From Nitrospirales bacterium (GTDB lineage Bacteria > Nitrospirota > Thermodesulfovibrionia > Thermodesulfovibrionales > Dissulfurispiraceae): a stretch of 12,785 nt of DNA. The stretch is from the NCBI GenBank assembly GCA_020846375.1, contig JADLDZ010000358.1, positions 1 through 12,785 of the forward strand, written 5' to 3'. Of the stretch, positions 6,534 to 12,785 are shown piece by piece. How positions within the stretch are numbered: the first letter of the stretch is position 1; every line of letters starts with the position of its first letter. A program made the translations under genes and the position numbers. The notes below the pieces were generated by a model. It was not told the origin of the DNA. It saw nothing but the letters and a program-made list of their open reading frames with translations, and searched no databases.

Positions 6534-7016
6534 ATGAATACTGAGTGCATGAATAAAACCACCACACTGTCAGAAGATCTGGAAGGGCTCAGGGAAGTGA
6601 GGGTTGTCTGGGATGTGACCATAGGCGACGCGAGAATGTTCGCAGACCGTATCAACCTCATCCGGCAGACTGCGGAGAGCTTTCGCAAACAGGGGATCAC
6701 CCCCTACTTTGTCATCGCCATTCATGGTCCGGCAACGAAATTTGCGGCACGGTCCCTGGATGGTACGGTGTTCGAAAAGGAAAACGCCGAGAACATGCCC
6801 GACATCCGGAAAGTCCTTGAGGAGCTGACGCAGAGCGGAGCGCGGATACAGCAATGTGAAATAACCCTTCTGCGCGGCAATATCTCCAATGACTGCATTC
6901 TTCCTTTCATCAGCACGGAGGAGAATGTACTGGTCAATATTGCCGCGCTTCAGAACAAGGGCTACGCCTACATGCCCTTTCACATCGCCGAACCGCTCAT
7001 CGAACCCGGCGGCTAG
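6534..7016 (+). CDS. DsrE-family protein (second copy) inside the transporter operon
   Basis: This 160-residue DsrE/DsrF-like protein is clearly distinct from the one at 1380. Landmarks are strand VRVVWDVTIGD (22-32), a helix MFADRINLIRQTAESF (35-50), strand YFVIAIHGPATKF (58-70), a helix DIRKVLEELTQSGARIQQCEITL (90-112) with Cys108 where the family carries its conserved cysteine, and a final segment ENVLVNIAALQNKGYAYMPF. Cys121 is a second candidate. There is no signal peptide, so it is cytoplasmic. The start at 6534 has GGAAGGGG just upstream; the longer in-frame ORF reaching back to 6417 overlaps the binding protein and is rejected. It sits 37 nt after the binding-protein gene. A persulfide acceptor or donor acting on the imported sulfur compound is the likely role, by inference. 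DsrE-fold proteins of other functions exist. Confidence 0.82.
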   Translation: MNTECMNKTTTLSEDLEGLREVRVVWDVTIGDARMFADRINLIRQTAESFRKQGITPYFVIAIHGPATKFAARSLDGTVFEKENAENMPDIRKVLEELTQSGARIQQCEITLLRGNISNDCILPFISTEENVLVNIAALQNKGYAYMPFHIAEPLIEPGG

Positions 7017-7047
7017 AATTTCAAGAGAGAGCTTTCCTCCCCCCTTC

Positions 7048-7090
7048 CCCTCCTCACCGCCTTTTTCGCCGGAAGAGGCGGTGAGGAGGG
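7048..7090 (+). repeat. 15-bp stem-loop between the soluble and membrane parts of the operon
   Basis: CCCTCCTCACCGCCT (7048-7062) pairs perfectly with 7076-7090 across a 13-nt loop, in the 147-nt gap between the second DsrE gene and permease 1. No T-tract follows, so it is not a standard intrinsic terminator. A hairpin at this point could protect the upstream mRNA from 3' decay, giving more binding protein than permease, as seen in other ABC operons. That role is inference. Confidence 0.75.
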
Positions 7091-7163
7091 TGCAAGTGGC
7101 CTGCAGTGCCGCAGGGGGATTGCCGTTGGGGAGCCGCATCTTTTTCGTTCAGGAGGCTATTAG

Positions 7164-7976
7164 ATGATGAATCAGCTGAGAACCAAAATACTGTCTCCGC
7201 AGTTGTTCAGAGCGGTCGCCGGGGTACTGATTTTCTTATCCTTCTGGTACCTGCTGACCGAAGTACTGAAACTGCCGAGATTCAAATTGATTCCCGACCC
7301 CGTGTCGGTCATCAAGGAATGGGTGAGTTTCGATCCCATGTCGGGCCGCTCCCTGTTCACCAAGGAGTACTATATCGACATTGCCTACAGCGTGGGACGG
7401 ACAATGGCCGCCTTCACCTTCGCCACCGTGCTGGGTGTCACCCTGGGCCTTCTCATGGGCTGGAACCGTATCCTGTACGATTTCACCTTTCCGCTGGTGG
7501 AGATCCTGCGCCCTATGCCCCCGCTGAGCTGGATTCCCCTGGCGGTGCTCATCCTTCCCGGCGTCGAATTCGCGGTTGTCTACGTGACTTTTATTGCAGC
7601 GTTTTTCGCCACCGTGCTGAATACGCTGCTCGGAGTATTCTCCATCGACAGGAATTACTTCCTGGCAGCCCGCTGCCTCGGCTCCAAACCGAAGGATATC
7701 TTTTTCAATGTGGTAGTTCCGGGCTCGCTGCCGTTCATCTTCACGGGACTGCAGATCTCCATGGGGATCGCGTGGATGTCGCTGGTGGCGGGGGAGATCA
7801 TCTCCGGGCAGAGGGGCCTCGGCTATGCGATCTATGAGGGCTACTTCCTCTACCAGTTTCCGCAGGTGATCAGCTACATGTTCACCCTCGGCATCCTCGG
7901 CTACATAAGCAGTGCAGCGATCAGAGCCGTCGGAAGGAGACTCATGGCATGGGAAGCAAGGCGGAGGGGGGCATAG
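7164..7976 (+). CDS. ABC transporter permease 1 (NitT/TauT, SsuC/TauC-like)
   Basis: This 270-residue inner-membrane subunit belongs to the binding-protein-dependent transport family. Hydrophobic segments lie at about 17-34, 79-98, 122-156, 189-209 and 235-254. The cytoplasmic EAA loop is LAARCLGSKPKDIFFNVVVPGSLP (168-190), which docks on an ATPase subunit; LRPMPPLSWIPLAVLIL (115-131) is typical of the SsuC/TauC group. ATG at 7164 has AGGAGG upstream at good spacing; the next codon is also ATG. The stop abuts the ATPase 1 start (no intervening bases), indicating translational coupling. It resembles the permease at 8842 in length and motif order, but many residues differ, so the two are diverged paralogues and not a recent duplication. 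The likely partners are ATPases 1 and 2 and the binding protein at 5297. Confidence 0.92.
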   Translation: MMNQLRTKILSPQLFRAVAGVLIFLSFWYLLTEVLKLPRFKLIPDPVSVIKEWVSFDPMSGRSLFTKEYYIDIAYSVGRTMAAFTFATVLGVTLGLLMGWNRILYDFTFPLVEILRPMPPLSWIPLAVLILPGVEFAVVYVTFIAAFFATVLNTLLGVFSIDRNYFLAARCLGSKPKDIFFNVVVPGSLPFIFTGLQISMGIAWMSLVAGEIISGQRGLGYAIYEGYFLYQFPQVISYMFTLGILGYISSAAIRAVGRRLMAWEARRRGA

Positions 7977-8813
7977 ATGACAACACATGACAAGATCGAA
8001 GGAGCGATTTCCATACGGAAGGTGACAAAAATCTACGATCCTGAGGGAGCCCGCGTGATGGCGATGAAGGACTGTTCGTTCGAAATGGGGGCGGGAGAAT
8101 TCACCATCATCGTCGGACCGTCGGGGTGCGGCAAAACCACCCTCCTCAATGCAATAGCGGGGTTCGACACCATAACTTCCGGAGAGATCCTTCTGGACGG
8201 GGATACCATCTCCTCCTCCCTGAAACAGATCAAACCGAATGTCGATCGGATGGTCGTCTTCCAAAACGGCGCACTGTTCCCCTGGAAGACGGTCATCGAG
8301 AATATCACTTACGGGCCAGTGGTCCAGGACAGGATGAAAAAGTCCGCAGCGGCAGAGCTTGCGAAGGGGATGCTGCACCAGGTGGGGCTGGGGGAAATCG
8401 GAGACAAGTACCCGGAAGAGCTTTCCTCGGGAGTACAGAGGAGGGTCGAGATATTGAGAGCCCTGATCAACCAGCCGAAAGTCGTTATGCTGGACGAGCC
8501 GTTCCGGGGCCTCGATGCGGTAGCCAAGACCGTGATGCATGAGTTCCTGATGGAAGTCTTCTGCGCCTCCCCCCGGACAATGTTTTTTATCACCCACGAC
8601 CTGGACGAAGCTATCTTCCTTGGCCACAAAGTGGTGATCATGACCACCAGGCCCGCGCAGGTCAAAAAAATCGTTCCCGTGGCTCTTCCGTGGCCCCGCG
8701 AGCACCACATCATGAACTCCCGTGAATACCTTGAACTGAAACAGGAGGTGCTCGAGGCGGTGCATGAGGAGGCGAAAAAGGCCTTCGAGGCGGGGGAGCG
8801 GGAACTGGCATGA
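7977..8813 (+). CDS. ABC transporter ATPase 1 (SsuB/TauB-like) with atypical signature motif
   Basis: This 278-residue cytoplasmic nucleotide-binding subunit has Walker A GPSGCGKTT (47-55), a Q-loop Gln96 (VFQNGALFPW), Walker B VVMLDE (169-174), D-loop GLD (178-180) and switch His207 (FFITHD), all intact. The signature, canonically LSGGQ, reads LSSGV (149-153), with Ser for the first Gly and Val for Gln. Its paralogue at 9629 has LSGGM at the same position. Because the signature of one subunit completes the ATP site of its partner, this would weaken the site formed with the Walker A of ATPase 2. The start directly follows the permease 1 stop; no strong separate ribosome site is needed. The C-terminal tail of about 50 residues (PWPREHH...) is shared with the paralogue. 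Confidence 0.92.
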   Translation: MTTHDKIEGAISIRKVTKIYDPEGARVMAMKDCSFEMGAGEFTIIVGPSGCGKTTLLNAIAGFDTITSGEILLDGDTISSSLKQIKPNVDRMVVFQNGALFPWKTVIENITYGPVVQDRMKKSAAAELAKGMLHQVGLGEIGDKYPEELSSGVQRRVEILRALINQPKVVMLDEPFRGLDAVAKTVMHEFLMEVFCASPRTMFFITHDLDEAIFLGHKVVIMTTRPAQVKKIVPVALPWPREHHIMNSREYLELKQEVLEAVHEEAKKAFEAGERELA

Positions 8814-8841
8814 CAAAAAATAAGAACAGGAGCCTCCGTAT

Positions 8842-9615
8842 ATGAAAAAAATGAAAAAGATCTTCACCGTCAGTACGCTCAGGGGCCTGCTTTCCATTAT
8901 CCTCTTTGTCGTCCTCTGGCAACTCGTCGTTTTTGCGAAAGTCCCTTACCTGGAGAACCTGCCCTATCCGAAGGATGTTGCGGTGCATGGCGTTGAGGCG
9001 GTGCAGTCGAAAACGTACTGGCTCAATTGGGAGATCAGCCTTATCCGCGTATTCGTGGGGTTTATTGCGGCTCAGGTGATCGGTATCCCTTTCGGCCTCG
9101 CAATGGGTGCCAGCAAAGTTTTCAGGGACTTCACCTTCTCCGCTTTCGAGATGCTCAGACCGGTTCCTCCCATCGCATGGATACCCCTCGCAATCCTTTT
9201 CTGGCCGACACGGGAACTGTCCATCTACTTTCTGGTATTTGTCGGAGCGTTCTTCATCGTTGTGATAAATGTCCTGCAGGGAGTATCCAATATTTCCGTA
9301 TCCCTCAAATGGGCTGCCTCTTCACTCGGAGCTCGACCGAAGGATGTCTTCTGGAAAATCATGGTGCCCGGCTCGCTCCCCTCCATCATTACGGGAATGA
9401 CGGTCGGCATGGGGGTAACCTGGAATGTCCTTATCGCCGCGGAGATGATCGCGGGACAGGGAGGGCTGGGGAGAATGACCTGGGAGGCATATACCAACCA
9501 CAACATACCTTTGATCGTTGTCGGCATGGTGAGTATCGGGGTGGCGGGCTACCTGTGCAGCATGGCGATTCGCTGGCTCGGCGAGCAGGCGATGCCCTGG
9601 AAAAAAAGATTCTGA
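8842..9615 (+). CDS. ABC transporter permease 2 (NitT/TauT, SsuC/TauC-like)
   Basis: This 257-residue inner-membrane subunit is paralogous to permease 1. Segments such as LRPVPPIAWIPLAILF (105-120), the EAA loop WAASSLGARPKDVFWKIMVPGSLP (157-180) and AAEMIAGQGGLG (199-210) align directly with LRPMPPLSWIPLAVLI, LAARCLGSKPKDIFFNVVVPGSLP and VAGEIISGQRGLG. Hydrophobic segments are near 14-32, 66-89, 112-147, 180-200 and 225-243. The basic start MKKMKK precedes the first helix. AGGAG lies upstream of the ATG at 8842, 28 nt after ATPase 1. Together with permease 1 it probably forms a heterodimeric membrane channel, although two separate homodimeric transporters sharing one binding protein cannot be excluded. 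Confidence 0.92.
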   Translation: MKKMKKIFTVSTLRGLLSIILFVVLWQLVVFAKVPYLENLPYPKDVAVHGVEAVQSKTYWLNWEISLIRVFVGFIAAQVIGIPFGLAMGASKVFRDFTFSAFEMLRPVPPIAWIPLAILFWPTRELSIYFLVFVGAFFIVVINVLQGVSNISVSLKWAASSLGARPKDVFWKIMVPGSLPSIITGMTVGMGVTWNVLIAAEMIAGQGGLGRMTWEAYTNHNIPLIVVGMVSIGVAGYLCSMAIRWLGEQAMPWKKRF

Positions 9616-9628
9616 AAAGGAGCATACC

Positions 9629-10525
9629 ATGGCAGTCAGTAACGGAAATAGCGTAATGAGCAAAGGAAATTTCGGAGAAGTGCGCCTGGAGGGCGTGACA
9701 AAAATATACGAAAAAGAAGGGGTAAGCCATCCGGTGCTGCAGGACTGCATGCTGCACATTCCAAAAGGAAAGCTCACCGTCCTCATGGGCCCCTCCGGCT
9801 GCGGGAAAACCGTGCTGGTCAACCTGATCGCGGGATACGAGAGGCCCACCTCAGGGCGCGTGCTCATTGACGATACCGGGGTAGCCGGGCCGGGGCCCGA
9901 CCGTCTGGTGGTATTTCAGGAGACAGCGCTTTTCCCGTGGATGACCGTTTACTCGAACGTGGTTTTCGGATGCTCGGTACAGGGGACACCCAAAAAGGCA
10001 ATAAAGGAAAAAGCGGAGCTCATCCTGAAAAAGGTGGGACTCTATGAGTTCAGGGATAAGTATCCCAGCCAGCTTTCCGGAGGGATGCAGAGGAGGGCCG
10101 AGCTCGCACGGGCCATGATCAATGATCCGAAGATCATGATACTCGATGAGCCCTTCAGGGGCCTGGATGCCATGACACGGCAACTGATGCAGGAGTTTTA
10201 TGTGGGCCTTTTCGAAGAGGTCGGCAGGACAAACCTCTTTATCACCCACGAGATCGACGAAGCCATCTTCCTGGCGGACAGGCTCATCATCATGACCTAT
10301 CAGCCCGGGAGGGTCAAGGCGGAAATAGAGATCGATCTGCCGAGGCCGAGGGAGTTCCACCTGCTCGCTTCGCCGCGCTTTATGGAAATACGTGAACAGG
10401 CCATCGATCTTCTTTACGAAGAGGCGGCAAAGGCCTTTTCCTCGGGAAGCAAAGCGGCCTATGACCTCGTCGGAGCTCTGGTGGCGCAGAAGGGTGCATG
10501 CAAGCCCACATGCACGCCTCGATAA
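9629..10525 (+). CDS. ABC transporter ATPase 2 (SsuB/TauB-like) with C-terminal cysteine pair
   Basis: This 298-residue nucleotide-binding subunit has Walker A GPSGCGKTV (54-62), Q-loop Gln97, a canonical signature LSGGM (149-153), Walker B IMILDE (169-174), GLD (178-180) and switch His207. The residue after the Mg-binding Thr61 is Val where Thr or Ser is usual, so the P-loop is slightly atypical but should bind ATP. The protein is about 20 residues longer than ATPase 1. The extra tail ends GACKPTCTPR, with Cys291 and Cys295 spaced as CxxxC, which is unusual for this family and possibly redox- or persulfide-active. AAAGGAG precedes the ATG at 9629, 13 nt after permease 2. It is the last gene of the permease/ATPase block. 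Confidence 0.92.
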   Translation: MAVSNGNSVMSKGNFGEVRLEGVTKIYEKEGVSHPVLQDCMLHIPKGKLTVLMGPSGCGKTVLVNLIAGYERPTSGRVLIDDTGVAGPGPDRLVVFQETALFPWMTVYSNVVFGCSVQGTPKKAIKEKAELILKKVGLYEFRDKYPSQLSGGMQRRAELARAMINDPKIMILDEPFRGLDAMTRQLMQEFYVGLFEEVGRTNLFITHEIDEAIFLADRLIIMTYQPGRVKAEIEIDLPRPREFHLLASPRFMEIREQAIDLLYEEAAKAFSSGSKAAYDLVGALVAQKGACKPTCTPR

Positions 10526-10632
10526 GCAGGGCAGAGACAACGGCCGCATTCATCAATAATGGGGTGACAGACAGCTTCCTGCTTACCGATAGAGGAACGG
10601 CTTTCCCTTCTCCCGGAAGGCGGTAGGGTGCA

Positions 10633-11349
10633 ATGACCGTCGATACAATCATAATCGCTGCCGTAATATTCCTTGCCTCCCTGCTCCAGAGGGTCTTCGG
10701 GTTCGCTTTCATGCTGATTGCGCTCCCGCTGCTCTCCTTTCTCCTCAGCATGAAGGTCGTCGTTCCCCTATTGTCTTTTTTTTTCGCGCTCCTGTCAGGG
10801 ATTCTGGTGGTCCAGTTGCACGGCAAATTCGCCTATAAAGGCGTTGTACCGCTCATTATAGGCGGAATTGCCGGAATACCCGCAGGGGTCCTCTTTCTCC
10901 TCGCATTCAACGATACGCTGATAAAGGCGATTCTCGGCATCGTCCTCATTGTCTATTCTGCATATTCCCTGCTCCTCAAGCGGGTGCCCTTCAGGTTTCC
11001 GGGGTGGGCAGGATACCTGTTCGGTTTTTTTGCGGGGGCCCTCGGCGGCGCATTCAATATCACCGGCCCTCCGGCAGTCTTTTACTTGTCGGCCAAGGAG
11101 GGCTCGAAAATCGATATGATCGGCTCCCTGAGCCTTTTCTTCTGCGTCACCAGCATACTGGTGCTGACATTGCATGCAGCGGTCGGCAATATAACGCATG
11201 AGATTACGATGACCTTTTTAAAGCTCATTCCCGTAATGCTGGCCGGAATGCTGGCCGGCGGACATATCCTGAATAGAATGAATGAGGATATATACAGGAA
11301 GGGATTGTTCCTCCTCCTCTTGGTCATGGGAGTGATGCTTCTCCTGTAA
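10633..11349 (+). CDS. TauE/SafE-family membrane anion exporter
   Basis: This 238-residue, very hydrophobic inner-membrane protein belongs to the TauE/SafE (DUF81-like) family. Characterised or proposed members export sulfite, sulfoacetate or other sulfur anions. Two halves each begin with a Gly-rich helix: FLASLLQRVFGFAFMLIALPLL (13-34) and GYLFGFFAGALGGAFNITGPPAVFYL (127-152). The GPP motif is a family hallmark. About seven to eight membrane helices are visible. It follows ATPase 2 by 107 nt on the same strand with no terminator between them, so co-transcription is likely. The ribosome site before ATG 10633 is poor (AGGG), suggesting low expression. In the context of TusA, DsrE and a TauT-type importer, export of sulfite or a related waste anion is the best guess. 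Some family members transport unrelated compounds. Confidence 0.85.
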   Translation: MTVDTIIIAAVIFLASLLQRVFGFAFMLIALPLLSFLLSMKVVVPLLSFFFALLSGILVVQLHGKFAYKGVVPLIIGGIAGIPAGVLFLLAFNDTLIKAILGIVLIVYSAYSLLLKRVPFRFPGWAGYLFGFFAGALGGAFNITGPPAVFYLSAKEGSKIDMIGSLSLFFCVTSILVLTLHAAVGNITHEITMTFLKLIPVMLAGMLAGGHILNRMNEDIYRKGLFLLLLVMGVMLLL

Positions 11350-11369
11350 GCGGAAAGGGCCTTCCTCGT

Positions 11370-11399
11370 TTGACATTTGGGAACACTTTTCTTTAAAGT
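11370..11399 (+). promoter_or_regulatory. Sigma-70-like promoter for the tolQR operon
   Basis: A perfect -35 TTGACA (11370-11375) is followed after 18 bp by TAAAGT (11394-11399, 4/6 to TATAAT). It is the only clear housekeeping promoter in the window and separates the envelope genes from the sigma-54 operon. If the -10 is right, transcription would begin only a few bases before the tolQ ATG at 11408. Confidence 0.5.
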
Positions 11400-11407
11400 T
11401 AGAAATT

Positions 11408-12031
11408 ATGGAGCATTCGGCAATTCAACTCATCCTGCAAGCAGGGTACGTCGTAAAGGCAGTCCTCATTGCCCTCCTTTTCTTCTCGGTCATATCATGG
11501 ACCATTATCTTTTATAAATGGCGCCATTTCTCGAAGGCCGACCGGGAGAGCTACGACTTCATGCGGACGTTCGATGCAACCCGCAATCCCAAGGACCTGT
11601 TTTCCTCCTCGAAGAAGTATCCTTCCAGCCCCCTGGCCGGCCTGTTCAAGTCCGTCTATTCGGAGAAGACCTACACGGAACAGGACGAGCTCAGGAGAAT
11701 GCTGCGGAGATACAGCACCCTCGAGGCTGCAAAGCTCGAAAGGTATCTCAACTTCCTCGCCACCACGGGCTCCACGACACCTTTCATCGGACTCTTCGGA
11801 ACCGTCTGGGGCATCATGAACGCCTTCAGGGGGATCGGAGCAGCCGGTTCCGCCTCCCTGGCGGTGGTGGCCCCCGGCATTGCAGAGGCGCTGATCACCA
11901 CGGCGGTCGGCCTCGTAGCCGCCATCCCCGCAGTCATCGCCTATAACTATTTCCTGAGCAGGGCGAACCGCATGATCATCGATGTGGATGACTTTTCAGA
12001 GGAACTGGTCGATTATCTCCTGAGGCAGTAA
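11408..12031 (+). CDS. tolQ: TolQ/ExbB-family proton-channel subunit
   Basis: This 207-residue inner-membrane protein of the MotA/TolQ/ExbB family uses the proton gradient, with TolR, to energise TolA and maintain outer-membrane integrity. A first membrane helix (VVKAVLIALLFFSVISWTIIFYKW, 15-38), a cytoplasmic helical region and two later helices (TTGSTTPFIGLFGTVWGIMNAF; ITTAVGLVAAIPAVIAYNYF) match the family layout. The Thr- and Gly-rich segments are the conserved channel residues. No Shine-Dalgarno is visible before ATG 11408, but the N-terminus MEHSAIQLILQAGYVVK fits the family well. It is followed after five bases by tolR, which together with the TolA/TonB-like gene indicates a Tol system over ExbB. 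It is slightly shorter than E. coli TolQ (230). Confidence 0.9.
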   Translation: MEHSAIQLILQAGYVVKAVLIALLFFSVISWTIIFYKWRHFSKADRESYDFMRTFDATRNPKDLFSSSKKYPSSPLAGLFKSVYSEKTYTEQDELRRMLRRYSTLEAAKLERYLNFLATTGSTTPFIGLFGTVWGIMNAFRGIGAAGSASLAVVAPGIAEALITTAVGLVAAIPAVIAYNYFLSRANRMIIDVDDFSEELVDYLLRQ

Positions 12032-12036
12032 GAGGC

Positions 12037-12438
12037 ATGAAGGTATCCCGAAAGAGAACAGCCCTGTCCGAGATCAACGTCACTCCGCTGGTCGATGTGA
12101 TGCTGGTGCTGCTGATCATCTTCATGGTGACCGCGCCCCTTCTCCAGCAGGGAGTCGATGTGAACCTGCCCAAGGCGAAGGGGAAGGACCTGCCCCCCGA
12201 GGAAAGAATCTCCATTATCATCAAAAAGGGCGGTATCCTCTATTTAAACGACAATCCCCTCCCGATGGCCGAGCTCACGAAGAAGCTTTCCGCCGTCAGC
12301 AAACGGAATCCCAATGTCTTTCTGAAGGCGGATAAAGAGGTGCCCTATGGGCTGGTGGTTGAGGTGATGGGCGAGATAAAGGAGGCAGGGATTGAAAAAC
12401 TCGGTATGATCACCGAGCCGAAGATTTCATTGCCATGA
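12037..12438 (+). CDS. tolR: TolR/ExbD-family protein
   Basis: This 133-residue inner-membrane protein has one helix near the N-terminus and a periplasmic domain. It is the partner of TolQ in proton-driven energising of TolA. The segment EINVTPLVDVMLVLLIIFMVTAPLL (12-36) is the family signature and includes Asp20, the predicted proton-carrying residue. The periplasmic part (residues 40-133) has the short beta-alpha pattern typical of TolR/ExbD. AAGAGG lies just upstream of ATG 12037, and the stop overlaps the next gene's start as ATGA (12435-12438), indicating translational coupling. Confidence 0.92.
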   Translation: MKVSRKRTALSEINVTPLVDVMLVLLIIFMVTAPLLQQGVDVNLPKAKGKDLPPEERISIIIKKGGILYLNDNPLPMAELTKKLSAVSKRNPNVFLKADKEVPYGLVVEVMGEIKEAGIEKLGMITEPKISLP

Positions 12439-12785
12439 AGGCGCAGAGTTTTCAGGGCGCCCTCTTTTCCTCTTTCTTCCTCCATGTCCTCCTGGTAATC
12501 ACAGCAGTCTTCATCGCCCGTCATTCGAGCTACTATAAAACTCCGGCCCCCTACGTGGTATCCCTCATGGATGAGTCGTCCTCTGCCGCACCCGACAGGA
12601 GTGGAGGAGAAAGCCCGCGGGTGGAAGAGCCCCGCCGGGAGGAAAGGGAAACGCACGAGCCGGCCATGGTCGCTCCGCCGCACCCGGAGAAGCCGAAACA
12701 GGGCGCGAAAATGAAGGAGGAGGAATCCCTCCTGCAGGACAGGATCGCCGCACTGGAGGCGAAGAAGAAGATCGAGAAGCTGGCA
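12435..12785 (+). CDS. TolA/TonB-like protein, 5' part only
   Basis: The ORF opens at ATG 12435, overlapping the tolR stop, and runs 117 codons to the window end without a stop. Residues 1-8 are polar, and 9-28 form one membrane helix (LFSSFFLHVLLVITAVFIA). A Pro/Glu/Arg-rich stretch (about 50-90) then leads into a Lys/Glu/Ala helix (KEEESLLQDRIAALEAKKKIEKL). This is the layout of TolA or TonB: an inner-membrane anchor with a long periplasmic linker that spans to the outer membrane. The C-terminal domain that would tell TolA from TonB lies outside the window; the tolQR context favours TolA. Confidence 0.8.
   Translation, partial: MKAQSFQGALFSSFFLHVLLVITAVFIARHSSYYKTPAPYVVSLMDESSSAAPDRSGGESPRVEEPRREERETHEPAMVAPPHPEKPKQGAKMKEEESLLQDRIAALEAKKKIEKLA

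Noticed and set aside
7236..8897. 553-codon minus-strand ORF across permease 1 and ATPase 1
   Set aside because: It is His/Gly/Arg-rich shadow translation opposite two genes with clear family motifs.
10498..10626. 42-codon ORF overlapping the end of ATPase 2
   Set aside because: The ribosome site is weak, there is no recognisable domain, and it overlaps the 3' end of a certain gene. Nothing supports it beyond being open.
11350..11366. Palindrome-like GGAAAGGGCCTTCC after the TauE gene as a terminator
   Set aside because: The arms leave no workable loop and no T-run follows directly.
1..12785. CRISPR arrays, tRNA or rRNA genes, insertion sequences
   Set aside because: I saw no regularly spaced repeats, no tRNA-like cloverleaf sequence, no rRNA segments and no transposase or terminal repeats.

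Overview
The window reads as a Gram-negative chromosome segment of moderately high G+C. It encodes an outer-membrane barrel protein, Tol-Pal components and an LPS heptose kinase, all with strong Shine-Dalgarno sites. The mix of sigma-54 control, TusA/DsrE sulfur-carrier proteins and a nitrate/sulfonate-type ABC transporter would suit a sulfur-metabolising anaerobe such as a Nitrospirota (Thermodesulfovibrio-like) or Desulfobacterota bacterium. That assignment is inference from gene content, not from a marker gene.

Left edge (1-1796). A partial D-glycero-beta-D-manno-heptose-7-phosphate kinase gene (rfaE1, minus strand) runs off the left end. Next come a TusA-family sulfur carrier (minus strand) and a DsrE-family protein (plus strand), which diverge from a 152-bp region. 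That region carries one well-formed sigma-54 (-24/-12) promoter facing each way.

Regulator and control region (1845-4093). A minus-strand sigma-54 enhancer-binding protein (two PAS-like domains, AAA+ domain, Fis/TyrR-type HTH) lies back to back with the transporter operon. The 434-bp gap between them (3660-4093) is densely organised. It holds a TATAAT box facing the regulator, a cluster of GGTGCAATCA half-sites including a perfect 19-bp inverted repeat, an IHF-like site, a sigma-54 promoter and a tiny leader ORF with a near-perfect Shine-Dalgarno. This is the expected layout of a sigma-54 promoter activated from upstream sites.

Transport operon (4094-11349). The order is porin-like barrel protein, Tat-type periplasmic binding protein, a second DsrE-family protein, permease 1, ATPase 1, permease 2, ATPase 2 and a TauE/SafE-type anion exporter. 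All are on the plus strand, with mostly short gaps. A 15-bp stem-loop separates the soluble components from the permease/ATPase block. One binding protein beside two non-identical permease-ATPase pairs suggests a heteromeric importer. The sequence motifs predict that it has one canonical and one degenerate ATP site.

The most coherent reading is a sigma-54-controlled module for taking up a sulfur-containing anion across both membranes. The sulfur would be handed to TusA/DsrE carriers and a product such as sulfite exported. No desulfonating or sulfur-oxidising enzyme is present in the window, so the substrate is unknown.

Right edge (11408-12785). tolQ, tolR and the start of a TolA/TonB-like gene form a tight, unrelated envelope operon preceded by a sigma-70-like promoter.
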